DNA from: Pseudobdellovibrionaceae bacterium
Lineage (GTDB): Bacteria > Bdellovibrionota > Bdellovibrionia > Bdellovibrionales > Bdellovibrionaceae
NCBI GenBank assembly: GCA_019637875.1
Contig: JAHBUW010000003.1
Span: 298,175-362,174 of the forward strand
Reading direction: 5' to 3'
DNA length: 64,000 nt
A model generated the notes under the pieces. That model was not told the DNA's origin, did not search any database, and was given only the letters and a program-made list of their open reading frames with translations. Below, in pieces: positions 52,153 to 61,863 of the stretch (positions are counted from its first letter, which is position 1; each line of letters opens with the position of its first letter). The translations under genes and the position numbers were made by a program.

Positions 52153-52897
52153 GCGCGGCCTCCCCGTAAATTTTGCTGAACCATTCGGTGGTGATCTCTT
52201 CGGGTTTGCCTTCGAAGACGAGTTCCCCACCCCGCAACGCGATCACGCGGGTCGCGTACTCACGCACGAGACTCAGAAAGTGCAAATTGCAAATCACGGT
52301 CACGCCCCGTTCGCGGTTCACCTTACGCAGATAATCCATGACGGTGTGGCAGGTCGCGGGATCAAGACTTGCGACAGGTTCGTCCGCCAGCAGAATTTCG
52401 GGTTCTTGCGTGAGCGCGCGGGCGATGGCCACGCGCTGCTGCTGTCCACCCGACAGCTGATCGGCGCGCACGCCGGACTTGCCCGCGATACCGACGAGCT
52501 GGAGCGCCTGGCGCGCGAGTTCTTTATCGCGCGCGGTGAACAGGCCAAAGACCGAACGCCAGGTCGAGGTGATTCCCAAACGCCCCATCAGGACGTTCGA
52601 CATCACGCTATGGCGCGGGATCAAGTTGAAGCTTTGAAAGATCATCGCGATCCGTCGACGCACGTCGCGCAGCCGCTGCCCGCCGGGAATCGACGCGATG
52701 TCTTGATCGTTAAACAAGATTTGCCCCGAGGTCGGCTCGTGCAGACGGTTCAGGCAACGCAGCAGCGTCGACTTCCCCGAGCCACTGAGCCCGATCACGA
52801 CCAAGAACTCGCCCTTCTTCACGTCGAAGCTCACGTCTTTGAGTGCGCGGGTTCCGTTCTCGTAGGTCTTGGAGAGATTGCGGACTTGCAGGATCAT
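52133..52897 (-). CDS. phnC: Phosphonate/phosphite ABC transporter ATPase
   Basis: 254 aa. Walker A GLSGSGKST, signature QLSGGQQQR, Walker B ILLADEPVASLD. The insertion between them (SVMSNVLMGRLGITSTWRSVFGLFT) is characteristic of PhnC. It powers import with PhnE and the PhnD lipoprotein. The ATG overlaps the phnD stop region and the 3' end overlaps phnE by 20 bases. Confidence 0.95.
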   Translation of the reverse strand: MILQVRNLSKTYENGTRALKDVSFDVKKGEFLVVIGLSGSGKSTLLRCLNRLHEPTSGQILFNDQDIASIPGGQRLRDVRRRIAMIFQSFNLIPRHSVMSNVLMGRLGITSTWRSVFGLFTARDKELARQALQLVGIAGKSGVRADQLSGGQQQRVAIARALTQEPEILLADEPVASLDPATCHTVMDYLRKVNRERGVTVICNLHFLSLVREYATRVIALRGGELVFEGKPEEITTEWFSKIYGEAARDISTE

Positions 52898-53850
52898 CAG
52901 CTCCCCTTCTTCATCATGCGATCGACGGCGTCGCCGACGGTTTCGATCATCTGGCGGACGGGTTCATAGTCGGCGTCGCTCGCGCGCTTGAGGTCCGTCA
53001 CGCCGAAGATCTTATCGAAGGCCACCTTGCCCTCGGGCGTATGGATGAAATCGATGAAGGCCGCGGTGATCTTTTCCTTCATTTCGGCGGGCACGCCTTC
53101 GCGGAAGATGATGGGGTCGTTCGGAATGCCTTCCGACAATTGCAGGATGCGGATTTTCTGTTCCACGTCGGGGTACTGGGTTTTCACCAAACGGCGCGCG
53201 TCCTGGATTTCGCCACCGCCCGCCGCCAGTTCACTGGCGCTCCCACTGGGTGCGACGTAGAAGGTCGCTCCGGCATCGACCGTGCCCTGATAGACCATCA
53301 TGATGACGCTGTCGTGTTTCCCGGCAAAGACGATCTCTTTCGGATTGATGCCCGCGTCTTTCAGCATTTTCATCGGCAGCAGATAACCCGAGGTCGAGCC
53401 CGCGTCGACGAAGGCGATTTTTTTGTTTTCGAGATCCGCGAGCTTCTGGATGGGACTGTCGTTTTTCACGACGAACTGGGCGTAGTATTTGTCGGTGCCG
53501 AAACGAATGACCGTGATCCCCGCCGTCACGCCGTACTTCTGCCGCGCCGAAAGATAACCCGCCGTATTGATCGCGGCCACATCCGCGCGCTTCGTGCCGA
53601 AGCTTTCGACCACGGCGATGTAACTCTGCGGAACCGAAATTTCGTAGTGGTAGGGAGTGACTTTTTCGAGGTGTTGTTTCAGCGCGATGGAGTTGTCCTC
53701 GATCACTTGCGCGTCGACGGCGGGCGTGAAGAAGAGTTTGACCGGATTCTGGGCGCTTCCCAATTCGCCTTTACGGCTCAAACAGCCGCCGAGGGAAAGC
53801 GCGCAGACCAAAAGAAAAATCGCGTTTCGAAAACTCACGCGCTCATCCAT
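52897..53850 (-). CDS. phnD: Phosphonate/phosphite-binding lipoprotein
   Basis: 317 aa with a lipobox (LSLGGC) after a signal peptide, so an anchored periplasmic binding protein as expected where no wide diffusible periplasmic form is used. Core residues DVAAINTAGYLSAR and FVDAGSTSGYLLP match PhnD family ligand-binding loops. The start at ATG 53850 (MDERVS) is used; an upstream ATG is less plausible for a signal peptide. First gene of phnDCE. Confidence 0.9.
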   Translation of the reverse strand: MDERVSFRNAIFLLVCALSLGGCLSRKGELGSAQNPVKLFFTPAVDAQVIEDNSIALKQHLEKVTPYHYEISVPQSYIAVVESFGTKRADVAAINTAGYLSARQKYGVTAGITVIRFGTDKYYAQFVVKNDSPIQKLADLENKKIAFVDAGSTSGYLLPMKMLKDAGINPKEIVFAGKHDSVIMMVYQGTVDAGATFYVAPSGSASELAAGGGEIQDARRLVKTQYPDVEQKIRILQLSEGIPNDPIIFREGVPAEMKEKITAAFIDFIHTPEGKVAFDKIFGVTDLKRASDADYEPVRQMIETVGDAVDRMMKKGS

Positions 53851-53889
53851 ACGGTGGTGCCCCACCCAGGACAAGGCGTTCACTCCGCA

Positions 53890-54447
53890 TCATTGTCCAG
53901 AATACGTCAGACCGCGTCCCGTCGCGAGAGTCGTCCCACTGACGACACTCCCCCGAAAATCACGAGGCAATTCGGTGTTTTCCGCGCCCAGCAGCGTGAG
54001 GTTGGCGATGGGGGATTCCATCGAGGTCACCTGACCGCCGACGCTGATCAGGTTACCGCGAAAACTTTCGAGCACCCGCTCCACACTTATTCCACAAAGA
54101 TAGACGTTGCCTTGAAAAGCACCAAGGCTTGTGACTTTCGCGTTCGGTGTTTCCCCGATCAGGACAAGGTTCCCCGAGCCCGCGATGGAGTCCACCTGAT
54201 CGGCCTTCGCGACGAAATTCGCCGTGCCTTCCAGCTTCACTCCCGTCGGCAAACGTTTCGTCACGACTTGCGCACGAAAATCCGCGCAGGTTTTCGCGGC
54301 GGCTTCCAAACGCAGCTTCACATCCCCCGCGTCCATCGCGCTGACGGGATCTTTGACCCGCAGTTGTCCCGCGGTCGTGCAGTTCTGAAAAAGAACCAGC
54401 AGCACCGCGGTCGAACAAAATAGAAAGCCGTAAATTACGAAACGCAT
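53890..54447 (-). CDS. Putative lipoprotein of unknown function
   Basis: 185 aa. N-terminal hydrophobic segment ending FQNC (lipobox-like, weak). The remainder is a mostly beta, Gly/Val-rich domain with two Cys (KTCADF and LCGIS). No family recognised. It lies 39 bases upstream of phnD on the same strand and may be co-transcribed with it. Confidence 0.65.
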   Translation of the reverse strand: MRFVIYGFLFCSTAVLLVLFQNCTTAGQLRVKDPVSAMDAGDVKLRLEAAAKTCADFRAQVVTKRLPTGVKLEGTANFVAKADQVDSIAGSGNLVLIGETPNAKVTSLGAFQGNVYLCGISVERVLESFRGNLISVGGQVTSMESPIANLTLLGAENTELPRDFRGSVVSGTTLATGRGLTYSGQ

Positions 54448-54527
54448 CGGGCTCGAGCTTCCCCCGAGCGCGGCGAAAAATCACGGCGGATTTGACGCCC
54501 GGGGGGCTTCCATCGTTGAATCGGGGA

Positions 54528-55322
54528 ATGAATTCACGCTCGGCTCCCATTCTGCAACACATCCTGCTTGAAACCGCCGAGCGCCGCCACCGGGGCGAGC
54601 ATCTGATGATGGTTTTCGACCTGGATTCGACCCTGTTCGACGTCAGCCCCCGCATCCAACGCATCCTGCATGACTTCGCCGGGCAGGCGGATATCGTGGC
54701 GCTGGATCCCGTCAATGCGGCCCTGCTGGCGTCACTGAAGGCCGAACGCCACGACTGGGGCATCCGCACCATCGTCGAACGCGCGGGCCTGCACCTGAAA
54801 AATCCCGAGCTGATCAACCGGGCCCGCGAGTTCTGGATTCGCCACTTCTTTTCCAATGAGTATCTGCGTTTCGATCAGCCCCTGCCGGGCGCCGTGGATT
54901 TCGTACGTTTCGTCGAAGCCCTGGGCGTGAAACTGATTTACCTCACCGGACGCGACACTTCGAAAATGCTGAGCGGCAGCCTAGAGGGCCTACGCGCGCA
55001 CCGATTCCCTTTGGCCGCGGACGGCGCGGAACTCGTGATGAAACCCGCGACCGGGATCGAAGACCACGCCTTCAAAGAGCAGTGGTTCGACGCGATTCCC
55101 AAGGGCACCCATGGGAAAATTTGGTTTTACGAGAACGAGCCGGTGAATCTGGACAAGATCCGCGTCCGGCATCCCGAGGTGGAGCTGATCTTCGTGGACA
55201 CCACCCACTCGCGAAAAATGCCGAGCCCGAGCGATCTCCGTACCATCGACGATTTCCGCGTCGACTGGGCGGCCCTCGCGAAGAGCCTGCCGCCCATTTA
55301 CACGAACTTTATTCCTCGCTAG
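54528..55322 (+). CDS. HAD-superfamily hydrolase
   Basis: 264 aa. Motif I VFDLDSTLFD gives the nucleophile Asp31 and general acid Asp33; motif II is IYLTGRD (Thr/Ser position) and a C-terminal acidic motif occurs around IFVDTTHS. Phosphatase activity is likely but substrate unknown; the large cap region (residues ~50-150) suggests a phosphomonoesterase. The gene converges on the metalloprotease gene, overlapping its 3' end by 14 bases. Confidence 0.82.
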   Translation: MNSRSAPILQHILLETAERRHRGEHLMMVFDLDSTLFDVSPRIQRILHDFAGQADIVALDPVNAALLASLKAERHDWGIRTIVERAGLHLKNPELINRAREFWIRHFFSNEYLRFDQPLPGAVDFVRFVEALGVKLIYLTGRDTSKMLSGSLEGLRAHRFPLAADGAELVMKPATGIEDHAFKEQWFDAIPKGTHGKIWFYENEPVNLDKIRVRHPEVELIFVDTTHSRKMPSPSDLRTIDDFRVDWAALAKSLPPIYTNFIPR

Positions 55323-58041
55323 TCGCCGCTTTCGGCTCGGCCTTCGCGAAGGCCGCCTCCAAAGCTTCCAACCGCGCGAGTTCCCCTTCGACGAAGGCTT
55401 TCGCTTCCGGCGCCGCCGCAACCGACTTTTCGGTGTAAAGACGACGCAGTTCCGCGGTTGCCAGCGGGGCCGCGTCCGGGATTCCCCAAGCGGCGTAGAC
55501 GGCGTTCAGTTCGGTCTTCAGCGACGCGAGCAACGTCGCCTTCAGCCCCGCCTCGGCGTTGGGATTGTAGCGTTCATCAAAAAGTCCCGCGAACTCTACG
55601 AACAATGCGGGCGCGAACAGACGCTGGGGCACTTCCACCCTGACCCCATCCGCAACGGCGACAAGCTTGCGACCGGTCTCGGCGCGCGCGAGCGCCAACG
55701 ACAGGTCCAAGACCTGCGGCATCTGCGCTTTCAGTTTCGGGAAGTTTTGGTACTTCACGACCTTCTTTTCCGGTTTGCCGGTGGCGGGGTTCGGCACCAA
55801 ACGTTCGGGTCCGGGGAAGGCTTGAGTCAAAACGACGAAGCCCGTCTGGAACGGATTTTTACCGAGCTTCACCTCGAAGAACTTCTCTAGGCGTTGGGTT
55901 TCCACCGAGGACAGATCGTAGGCGATCTGGTTGAAGTTTTGCCCCTTCTGGAACTTCGGCGTGGCGACCATCGCCTTCAGCTGACGGCTCCAGTAAGTTT
56001 GATCCAAGGCGCGCACGCCGTTCGCGTCGGTGGTGAACGGCAGCGCCAGTTCGAACAAAGCCACCAAGCCGACTTCCTGAGCCTGGGTTTCCCAGGCTTC
56101 CTTCTGCGCTTTTTCGGCGGCGGCGGGCTCTTCCCAGTTTTTCAAGTCTTTGGTGTCGTGGGTTTTCTGGCGCTCGCTGAACAGCGCGCGGGTCCCCACG
56201 AAATCACCGATGGCGGGCGTGTTCGCGACGAGTTTTTCTTTCGCGTTCAGGACGTCGTCAAGATCGACCACGGTCTGCGCGTCCGGGCGAAGCGCGTTCA
56301 CGATCTGCGCGAAGTCGCGCCACAGACCGCGCCCCCGCAACCAAGCGTCGGTGACGATCCCGAAAGCCACCGGGTGGCGGGCCGAATCGAAAACGTCGCA
56401 GCCGATGGATTTCAGCTCGGGCGTCATGTGATCGTCGGTGCAGAAAGGCAGGCTCTTCTTCGATTCGTCGCCGCGATAACCCCAGGCAACGACGCTTTCA
56501 TCGTAGCTCAGAACCCCCGACTGGATGAACTTCCCGTTCATCACGTCGTCGATGGCGTTGGAATAATCCATGATCGAGGTCGCGGTCGGGAGCGCCGCGA
56601 TCGCGCCCGTCTTCAGGAACTCGCGCGTTTTTTCCAGATGCACGGCCTCGTCGACGCCGTTGTAGAATGAGCCCGCGAAGTTATGCCGCAGACCCATGAC
56701 GTGACCCATTTCGTGGGCGACGACCCCGCGAATGACGTGGGGAAGGGCCTGTTCAGTCAAAGCGCCCGGCGCGCGTTCGGTCCAGATGCGACCGGCGTCA
56801 GCATGGTACGCGCAGGATGAAGCGAGAGGTTTTGCGCCCGCGGGATGGGGATGCACGCGCGGGTCCACCCGACGTGACAGCGAACCTTTCAGGTCTTCGT
56901 AACTTTGTCCCGACAGCATCCAGCTCGAGGTCATGAAAATCTGGCCCTGGATGATTTCGCCCGTCAAAGGATCGGATTGAAAGCCTGCGTACGCGAAACC
57001 CGCGTCACGCCAGTCCACCCAGTGCACCATCACGGTGCGCTCTTCCAGACCCGTTTGCGGCGAAACGCCGGTTTCCACTTTCAGGATGTCGCGGCCCAGG
57101 ACGCGATTCCAGTACTCGATGCCTTCACGCACGGCCGGAATCAGATGCGCGGGCACGTTTTGCGAGATGCGGACGCGGATCGGTCCGCGCTCGGGCGACG
57201 TGTCCCAACGCAGGATGGCCTCACGCGGGGCGGCCGAGCCGGCCTGACCCATCAGACGTGTGAAGTAACCGAAGCCCTTCGAAATTTTCGACCAACGGGG
57301 CTCGATGTTTTTCTTCGCCACGTCGTAAGGACGCAGGACGAGATCCATCGTCATCGTGCTGTCGCGCATTTCCGAAATGCCGACCTCGCCGCCGTCCTCG
57401 GGGGTCAGCTGCGAGGGATCTTTGCGGAAACGGAGAACCGCTTCGCGCACGCGCGAGACCTGACGCACGCGCAGGACGTTGTTTTTGAATTCCGCGGCGT
57501 CGATGAAACTCTGTACGACGTCGAGCAGCTGATCCGTGCCTTCGGTGAACAGACGGCGCGCCCCGGGCATCGCGCCCGCGTAGGGCGAACGCGCGACGAT
57601 GGCGCTCAGACCGTAGTTCCAATCAAAGTAAACGTAGTCCGCCGTTTCGTAGGCGACGGGGAAGGTCTGCACCAGATTATCGGTGGTGATGTCCTCGTAG
57701 ATACGGGCGACGTTCAACTCGAAAAGCCCGACCTGCGCGCCCGCCAGTTTGAAGTACACCACTTGGGGCTCGAACAGGCTGACGTGGCCGGCGGCGCCGC
57801 CCGAACGCAGTTGCGGGATCAGCAAGAAGTACTTTTCGAGCGAGCTTTTCTTCAGCCCAATGACGAAGCCGCCGGGACGGGTTGCCCCCGCGCGGCCCGA
57901 GGTCGTCACGTCAAACGAAGCGTCGATGGCCGCCGGAGCGGGGTCGATTCGAAAACCCGATGTTTGTGAATTGTGGCAGGCCACGAGGCCCATGGAAACC
58001 GCGACCAATGCGGTCGATGCGCACTTCGTCCAAAGCGACAT
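55309..58041 (-). CDS. Zinc metalloprotease lipoprotein
   Basis: 910 aa, anchored by a lipobox at about Cys22 (VSMGLVAC). The catalytic zinc motif HEMGHVMGLRH (His443, Glu444, His447, His453) is a metzincin/DUF4953-type signature. The preceding RVRISQNVPAHLIPAVREGIEYWNRVLG and following VDEAVHLEKTREFLKTGAIAALPTATSIMDYSN stretches match the same family of large secreted metalloproteases. It probably degrades proteins at the cell surface or periplasm. The ATG at 58041 gives a good signal peptide; the in-frame stretch further upstream is unlikely coding. Confidence 0.85.
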   Translation of the reverse strand: MSLWTKCASTALVAVSMGLVACHNSQTSGFRIDPAPAAIDASFDVTTSGRAGATRPGGFVIGLKKSSLEKYFLLIPQLRSGGAAGHVSLFEPQVVYFKLAGAQVGLFELNVARIYEDITTDNLVQTFPVAYETADYVYFDWNYGLSAIVARSPYAGAMPGARRLFTEGTDQLLDVVQSFIDAAEFKNNVLRVRQVSRVREAVLRFRKDPSQLTPEDGGEVGISEMRDSTMTMDLVLRPYDVAKKNIEPRWSKISKGFGYFTRLMGQAGSAAPREAILRWDTSPERGPIRVRISQNVPAHLIPAVREGIEYWNRVLGRDILKVETGVSPQTGLEERTVMVHWVDWRDAGFAYAGFQSDPLTGEIIQGQIFMTSSWMLSGQSYEDLKGSLSRRVDPRVHPHPAGAKPLASSCAYHADAGRIWTERAPGALTEQALPHVIRGVVAHEMGHVMGLRHNFAGSFYNGVDEAVHLEKTREFLKTGAIAALPTATSIMDYSNAIDDVMNGKFIQSGVLSYDESVVAWGYRGDESKKSLPFCTDDHMTPELKSIGCDVFDSARHPVAFGIVTDAWLRGRGLWRDFAQIVNALRPDAQTVVDLDDVLNAKEKLVANTPAIGDFVGTRALFSERQKTHDTKDLKNWEEPAAAEKAQKEAWETQAQEVGLVALFELALPFTTDANGVRALDQTYWSRQLKAMVATPKFQKGQNFNQIAYDLSSVETQRLEKFFEVKLGKNPFQTGFVVLTQAFPGPERLVPNPATGKPEKKVVKYQNFPKLKAQMPQVLDLSLALARAETGRKLVAVADGVRVEVPQRLFAPALFVEFAGLFDERYNPNAEAGLKATLLASLKTELNAVYAAWGIPDAAPLATAELRRLYTEKSVAAAPEAKAFVEGELARLEALEAAFAKAEPKAATSEE

Positions 58042-58157
58042 ACTCCCCCCCGGGAACACGTAAAACGATGGCTTTGATCTAGGAGGTTTGGGGGCGGGGA
58101 ACAAGTAAAATTGACCTCGCCTCACCCGCTTTCTTCGGGTAAATAGAACACTGCACT

Positions 58158-58823
58158 ATGCCGCTCACTCTCGTACCCACACCCATTGGACATCAGGACG
58201 ATTTCACCCTGCGCGGGCTCGAAGCGCTACGTGCCGCGACCCACATCATCGTGGAGGAACGCAAAGAGTCCACCCGCTGGTTGCGCGCCCACGGGATCAC
58301 CAAGGGCAGCTACGAAACGCTGAACGAGCACTCCACGCCCGACGATCTGCAAGAGCTGACCGCCCTGTGCCGCGAGCACGAGGTCGCGCTGATCACCGAC
58401 TGCGGCACGCCGGGTTTCTGCGATCCGGGGGCGGATCTGGTCCGCGCCTGTCGCGCGGCGGGAATTCGCGTGCGGGCGCTGCCGGGGGCGAGCAGCCTGA
58501 TGACCCTTCTGAGTTTGAGCGGCGAACGTCTGGACGAATTTTTGTTCCGCGGTTTTTTGCCGGTGAAAACCGAAGAGCGCGAACCCGCATGGAAAGCGCT
58601 CGCGCGTGAAAACCGCGCGGTCGTTCTTCTGGAAACTCCCTACCGCTGCAAGAAGTGGATTCAGGAGGCCGCGCAGTTTCATCCGGACCGGCGTTTTCTG
58701 ATCGCGCTCAACCTCACGCAAGACAATGAGCTCGTCGTCGAGGCGAAAGGCCGCGAGCTCCCCGGCAAGGTTCCGGCCGAGAAGGCGGAGCTGATCGCGC
58801 TCATGTATCCCGGAGCCAAATGA
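58158..58823 (+). CDS. rsmI: RsmI-type SAM-dependent methyltransferase
   Basis: 221 aa tetrapyrrole-methylase-fold enzyme. LVPTPIGHQDDFTLRGLEALRAATHIIVEE and the Gly-rich ITDCGTPGFCDPGADLVRACRAAG are the RsmI family pattern (2'-O-methylation of C1402 in 16S rRNA). It is shorter than the ~280-aa classical RsmI, lacking the C-terminal region, so a related short homologue is possible. The stop overlaps the hrpB ATG by 4 bases. Confidence 0.8.
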   Translation: MPLTLVPTPIGHQDDFTLRGLEALRAATHIIVEERKESTRWLRAHGITKGSYETLNEHSTPDDLQELTALCREHEVALITDCGTPGFCDPGADLVRACRAAGIRVRALPGASSLMTLLSLSGERLDEFLFRGFLPVKTEEREPAWKALARENRAVVLLETPYRCKKWIQEAAQFHPDRRFLIALNLTQDNELVVEAKGRELPGKVPAEKAELIALMYPGAK

Positions 58824-61306
58824 GACGCATCGACCTGCCTATCGACGAGCATCTACCCGCGCTGACGGAACTCATCGCGAACGAAAATCTCGTTTTGATG
58901 GCGGCGTCCCCCGGCTCGGGGAAGACGACACGACTTCCCCCCGCGCTGCTGCGCCGACTTCCCGGAAAAATTCTGGTGCTCGAGCCCCGCCGGATCGCCG
59001 CCGTCACCGCCAGCCACCGGATCGCGCAGGAAGAGGGCGTCACGGTCGGTGACCTCGTCGGTTACCAGATCCGGTTCGAGGACAAATCCTCGAAAGCCAC
59101 GCGGCTTTTGTTCCTGACCGAAGCGCTTTTGCAACGCAAACTCCAGGACGACCCCGCCCTCGAAGGCGTGGACTGCGTGATCCTGGACGAATTCCACGAG
59201 CGTAGCGTGCACACCGAAACCGCGCTCGCCTTGCTGCTCGAACTGCAAGAGAACTTCCGCCCCGATCTGCGGATCGTGATCATGTCGGCCACACTCCAGA
59301 TCAGTGAGCTGGAGCGCGCCCTTCCCCGCGCCAAGGTTTTCGAAGTCGTCGCGCCCCCGCATCCGCTCGAAGTGCGTACGGACGCGCGCGCGATGATTTT
59401 GCGTCCCGGTCCCGACTGGTACGACCGGTTGGTGGAAAAGGTGCGCGAGGGTTTGAACGATTCGCCCGGACGAAAAGACGTCCTCGTTTTCCTGCCCGGT
59501 ACGCGCGAGATCCAAAACCTGGGCGAGCGCCTGCGTGAGAAAAAGATCGACGCCACGGTTCTGCCTTTGCACGCGCAGCTTCCGGTCGCCGAACAGCTCA
59601 AGGCGCTCACCCCCACGCCGGGCCGTCGTCGCGTGATTCTGGCGACGAACGTCGCCGAAAGCGCACTGACCTTGGATGGGGTCGACACCGTCATCGACTC
59701 GGGCCTCGAGCGGATGCAGCAACTTCATCATAAAACCGGTTTTCCCTCGCTGGATCTGGTGCGCATCTCGCACGCGTCCAGCGTGCAGCGCGCGGGTCGC
59801 GCCGCCCGCCAAGGGCCGGGCCTGGCGCTCCAGATGTGGAGCGTGCACGACGAGCGTTCGATGCCGTTCGAACGCCCGCCCGAGATCCACCGCATCGACC
59901 TCAGCGAACTGACCATGACGCTCGCGGGACTACGCGTACTGGATCCCGCGAAGATGCTGTGGCTGGATCCACCGCCACCGGAGCGCTGGAAAAAGGCGCG
60001 TTTATTTTTGCGCGAACTCGAGCTCATCGATAGCGATGGGCGTTTGACCGCGCTCGGTGAAACGGTGAACCGCTATCCGCTGCATCCGCGCTGGGGGAAA
60101 CTGCTGGCCGTGGCGGTCCAAAAGGGCGCAGGTCGGTTGGGCGCACGGGTCGCGGCGCTTTTGCAATCCTGGGGACAAGAGGGACGGCCGTTTCAAGATC
60201 TGGAGCTGGGCCTTCATCAATACGGCGGCGGTCCCGCACGCTTCTCGTGGAGTCGTCGCACGGAAGAGCAGCTCCTGCGCCTGCTTCCCCGCGCGGGTGA
60301 ACAAGGGCGCGAGGATCACCGACTTCTGGAAGAGATGATGTACGCCGCATTCCCCGATCGGCTTTCGCGCCGACGCCCGCAACAGGATTTGAGCGCGGTC
60401 ATGGTGGGCTCAGGCGGAGCGGATCCCGCTCCGCGTGGACTGAAACTGCCGCCAGGGCCCTGGGCCGCGACGGGACTCGACGTCTTTTTGGCGTTAGAAC
60501 TTATCGAAGGTTTGGCCGACAACGACACCCAGTGTTCGCTCGTGTTCAAGCTGTCACCGTCATTCGTCCAAAGCGCGGTTCTTCCCCGCGCCGAAAAAAT
60601 CCGGACGGTGGAATGGAACGCCAAAAACCAAAGCTTCGAAGTCACCGTAGGCCCGCGTCTGCGCGGGCTGTGGCTGAGTGAACCCCACCGTGAAACCGCG
60701 CGACCCGAAGATGTGGCCGACGCCCTGGTCGACGTGGCCCTGGGTCGCTGGTCCGAGATCGTCGCCCGCAATGGGAGCGTCAAGGACTGGCTGGCCCGCT
60801 ACCGGTTTTACATCACCCATCGCAAAGACGGCGTGGGACTGGACCCGTCCGCCGAACAACTCCGCGAGGTTCTGACCTGGGCCACCCAAGGCGAGAAGTC
60901 CTTGAACCCGCTTTGGGAGAAGGACTTTTCCATAATTTTGAGCTCGGTCTTGCTGGCGGAAGAGGCGCGCGCTTTCGACAAAGCCTGCCCCGCAAGCCTT
61001 GTCACCCCCCGGGGACGACAGGTTTCCATTCAGTATCCCGAACCCGGAGGCAACGCCGCCCCCCTCGTGGAAGTCAGAATTCAAGATGCCTTCGGATGGC
61101 CAGAAAGCCCGAAGATCTGCGGGGTTCCGCTCGTCGTCGACCTCTTGGCGCCGAACAATCGGCCCGCCCAAAGGACCCAGGACCTGAAGGGGTTTTGGAG
61201 TTCGAGCTACAAAGACGTCCGCAAAGACCTGCGCGCCCGTTACCCCAAACATGCCTGGCCGGAAGACCCGATGGCTCCGGAAGACGACTCCAAGAAGAAG
61301 AAGTAA
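58820..61306 (+). CDS. hrpB: ATP-dependent helicase HrpB
   Basis: 828 aa DExH-box helicase. Walker A AASPGSGKTT, DExH motif ILDEFHERS (the DEFH variant normal for HrpB), motif III IMSATL, and motif VI SVQRAGRAARQGPG. The helicase core is followed by the HA2 region and the HrpB C-terminal domain. Length matches the family (~810-850). In E. coli HrpB's biological role is not settled; RNA-related functions are proposed. It is translationally coupled to the RsmI-type gene, an unusual pairing worth noting. Confidence 0.93.
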   Translation: MRRIDLPIDEHLPALTELIANENLVLMAASPGSGKTTRLPPALLRRLPGKILVLEPRRIAAVTASHRIAQEEGVTVGDLVGYQIRFEDKSSKATRLLFLTEALLQRKLQDDPALEGVDCVILDEFHERSVHTETALALLLELQENFRPDLRIVIMSATLQISELERALPRAKVFEVVAPPHPLEVRTDARAMILRPGPDWYDRLVEKVREGLNDSPGRKDVLVFLPGTREIQNLGERLREKKIDATVLPLHAQLPVAEQLKALTPTPGRRRVILATNVAESALTLDGVDTVIDSGLERMQQLHHKTGFPSLDLVRISHASSVQRAGRAARQGPGLALQMWSVHDERSMPFERPPEIHRIDLSELTMTLAGLRVLDPAKMLWLDPPPPERWKKARLFLRELELIDSDGRLTALGETVNRYPLHPRWGKLLAVAVQKGAGRLGARVAALLQSWGQEGRPFQDLELGLHQYGGGPARFSWSRRTEEQLLRLLPRAGEQGREDHRLLEEMMYAAFPDRLSRRRPQQDLSAVMVGSGGADPAPRGLKLPPGPWAATGLDVFLALELIEGLADNDTQCSLVFKLSPSFVQSAVLPRAEKIRTVEWNAKNQSFEVTVGPRLRGLWLSEPHRETARPEDVADALVDVALGRWSEIVARNGSVKDWLARYRFYITHRKDGVGLDPSAEQLREVLTWATQGEKSLNPLWEKDFSIILSSVLLAEEARAFDKACPASLVTPRGRQVSIQYPEPGGNAAPLVEVRIQDAFGWPESPKICGVPLVVDLLAPNNRPAQRTQDLKGFWSSSYKDVRKDLRARYPKHAWPEDPMAPEDDSKKKK

Positions 61307-61418
61307 CCACCAACTTAACATCACGCACAAACTCTTTCCAAGGTCAGGGGCCAGGTTCAGACTTTGAACGAAGAACTCCAACCAAGTTCTGAACTACCCT
61401 TCAACTAAGGAGAAGGAA

Positions 61419-61649
61419 ATGAAAGCGATCGTATTGGCAATCGTCTCGTTGTCGGCATGCGCAGCTCTGGCAAACTCGCCCGCAGCTCCCGCAAAACCCA
61501 CCACCACCACTACAACCACCACCACTGCTCCCGCAGCTGATGCACACGCGGGTCACGATGCTGTGAAGCACGACGACAAGTGCGCAGGCAAAACAGGTAA
61601 AGACCTGGATACTTGCAAAGCGACTGAAGCGAAAAAACTGAAGAAGTAA
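61419..61649 (+). CDS. Small exported protein with Thr tract
   Basis: 76 aa. Signal peptide (MKAIVLAIVSLSACAALA), then a poly-Thr run (9 Thr), then DDKCAGKTGKDLDTCKATEAKKLKK with two Cys that may pair. An aaggaga site precedes the ATG and a terminator follows the stop, supporting a real short gene. Function unknown. Confidence 0.7.
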   Translation: MKAIVLAIVSLSACAALANSPAAPAKPTTTTTTTTTAPAADAHAGHDAVKHDDKCAGKTGKDLDTCKATEAKKLKK

Positions 61650-61687
61650 TTCGGCGGGGCTCACGCCCCACCAGACTTCTCTCTTTG

Positions 61688-61717
61688 AAAGGGTGCCTTC
61701 GGGCGCCCTTTTTTATT
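61688..61717 (+). terminator. Rho-independent terminator
   Basis: aaagggtgcc / ggcgcccttt stem with a ttcg-type loop followed by ttttta, 38 bases after the stop of the small exported protein. Confidence 0.88.
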
Positions 61718-61863
61718 TGTCCCACGTTGAGACACTCCTTCGATCTGAGGACGCGCCGATCTGAATAGTGTTCCAACATATGTCGTTTTCCCGGTGCCCC
61801 ATCTCCTTCTGAATCGCCTCGGGCTGGCCGTCAGGTTGCATTTCCCTAACCGGGGGACTCGCC

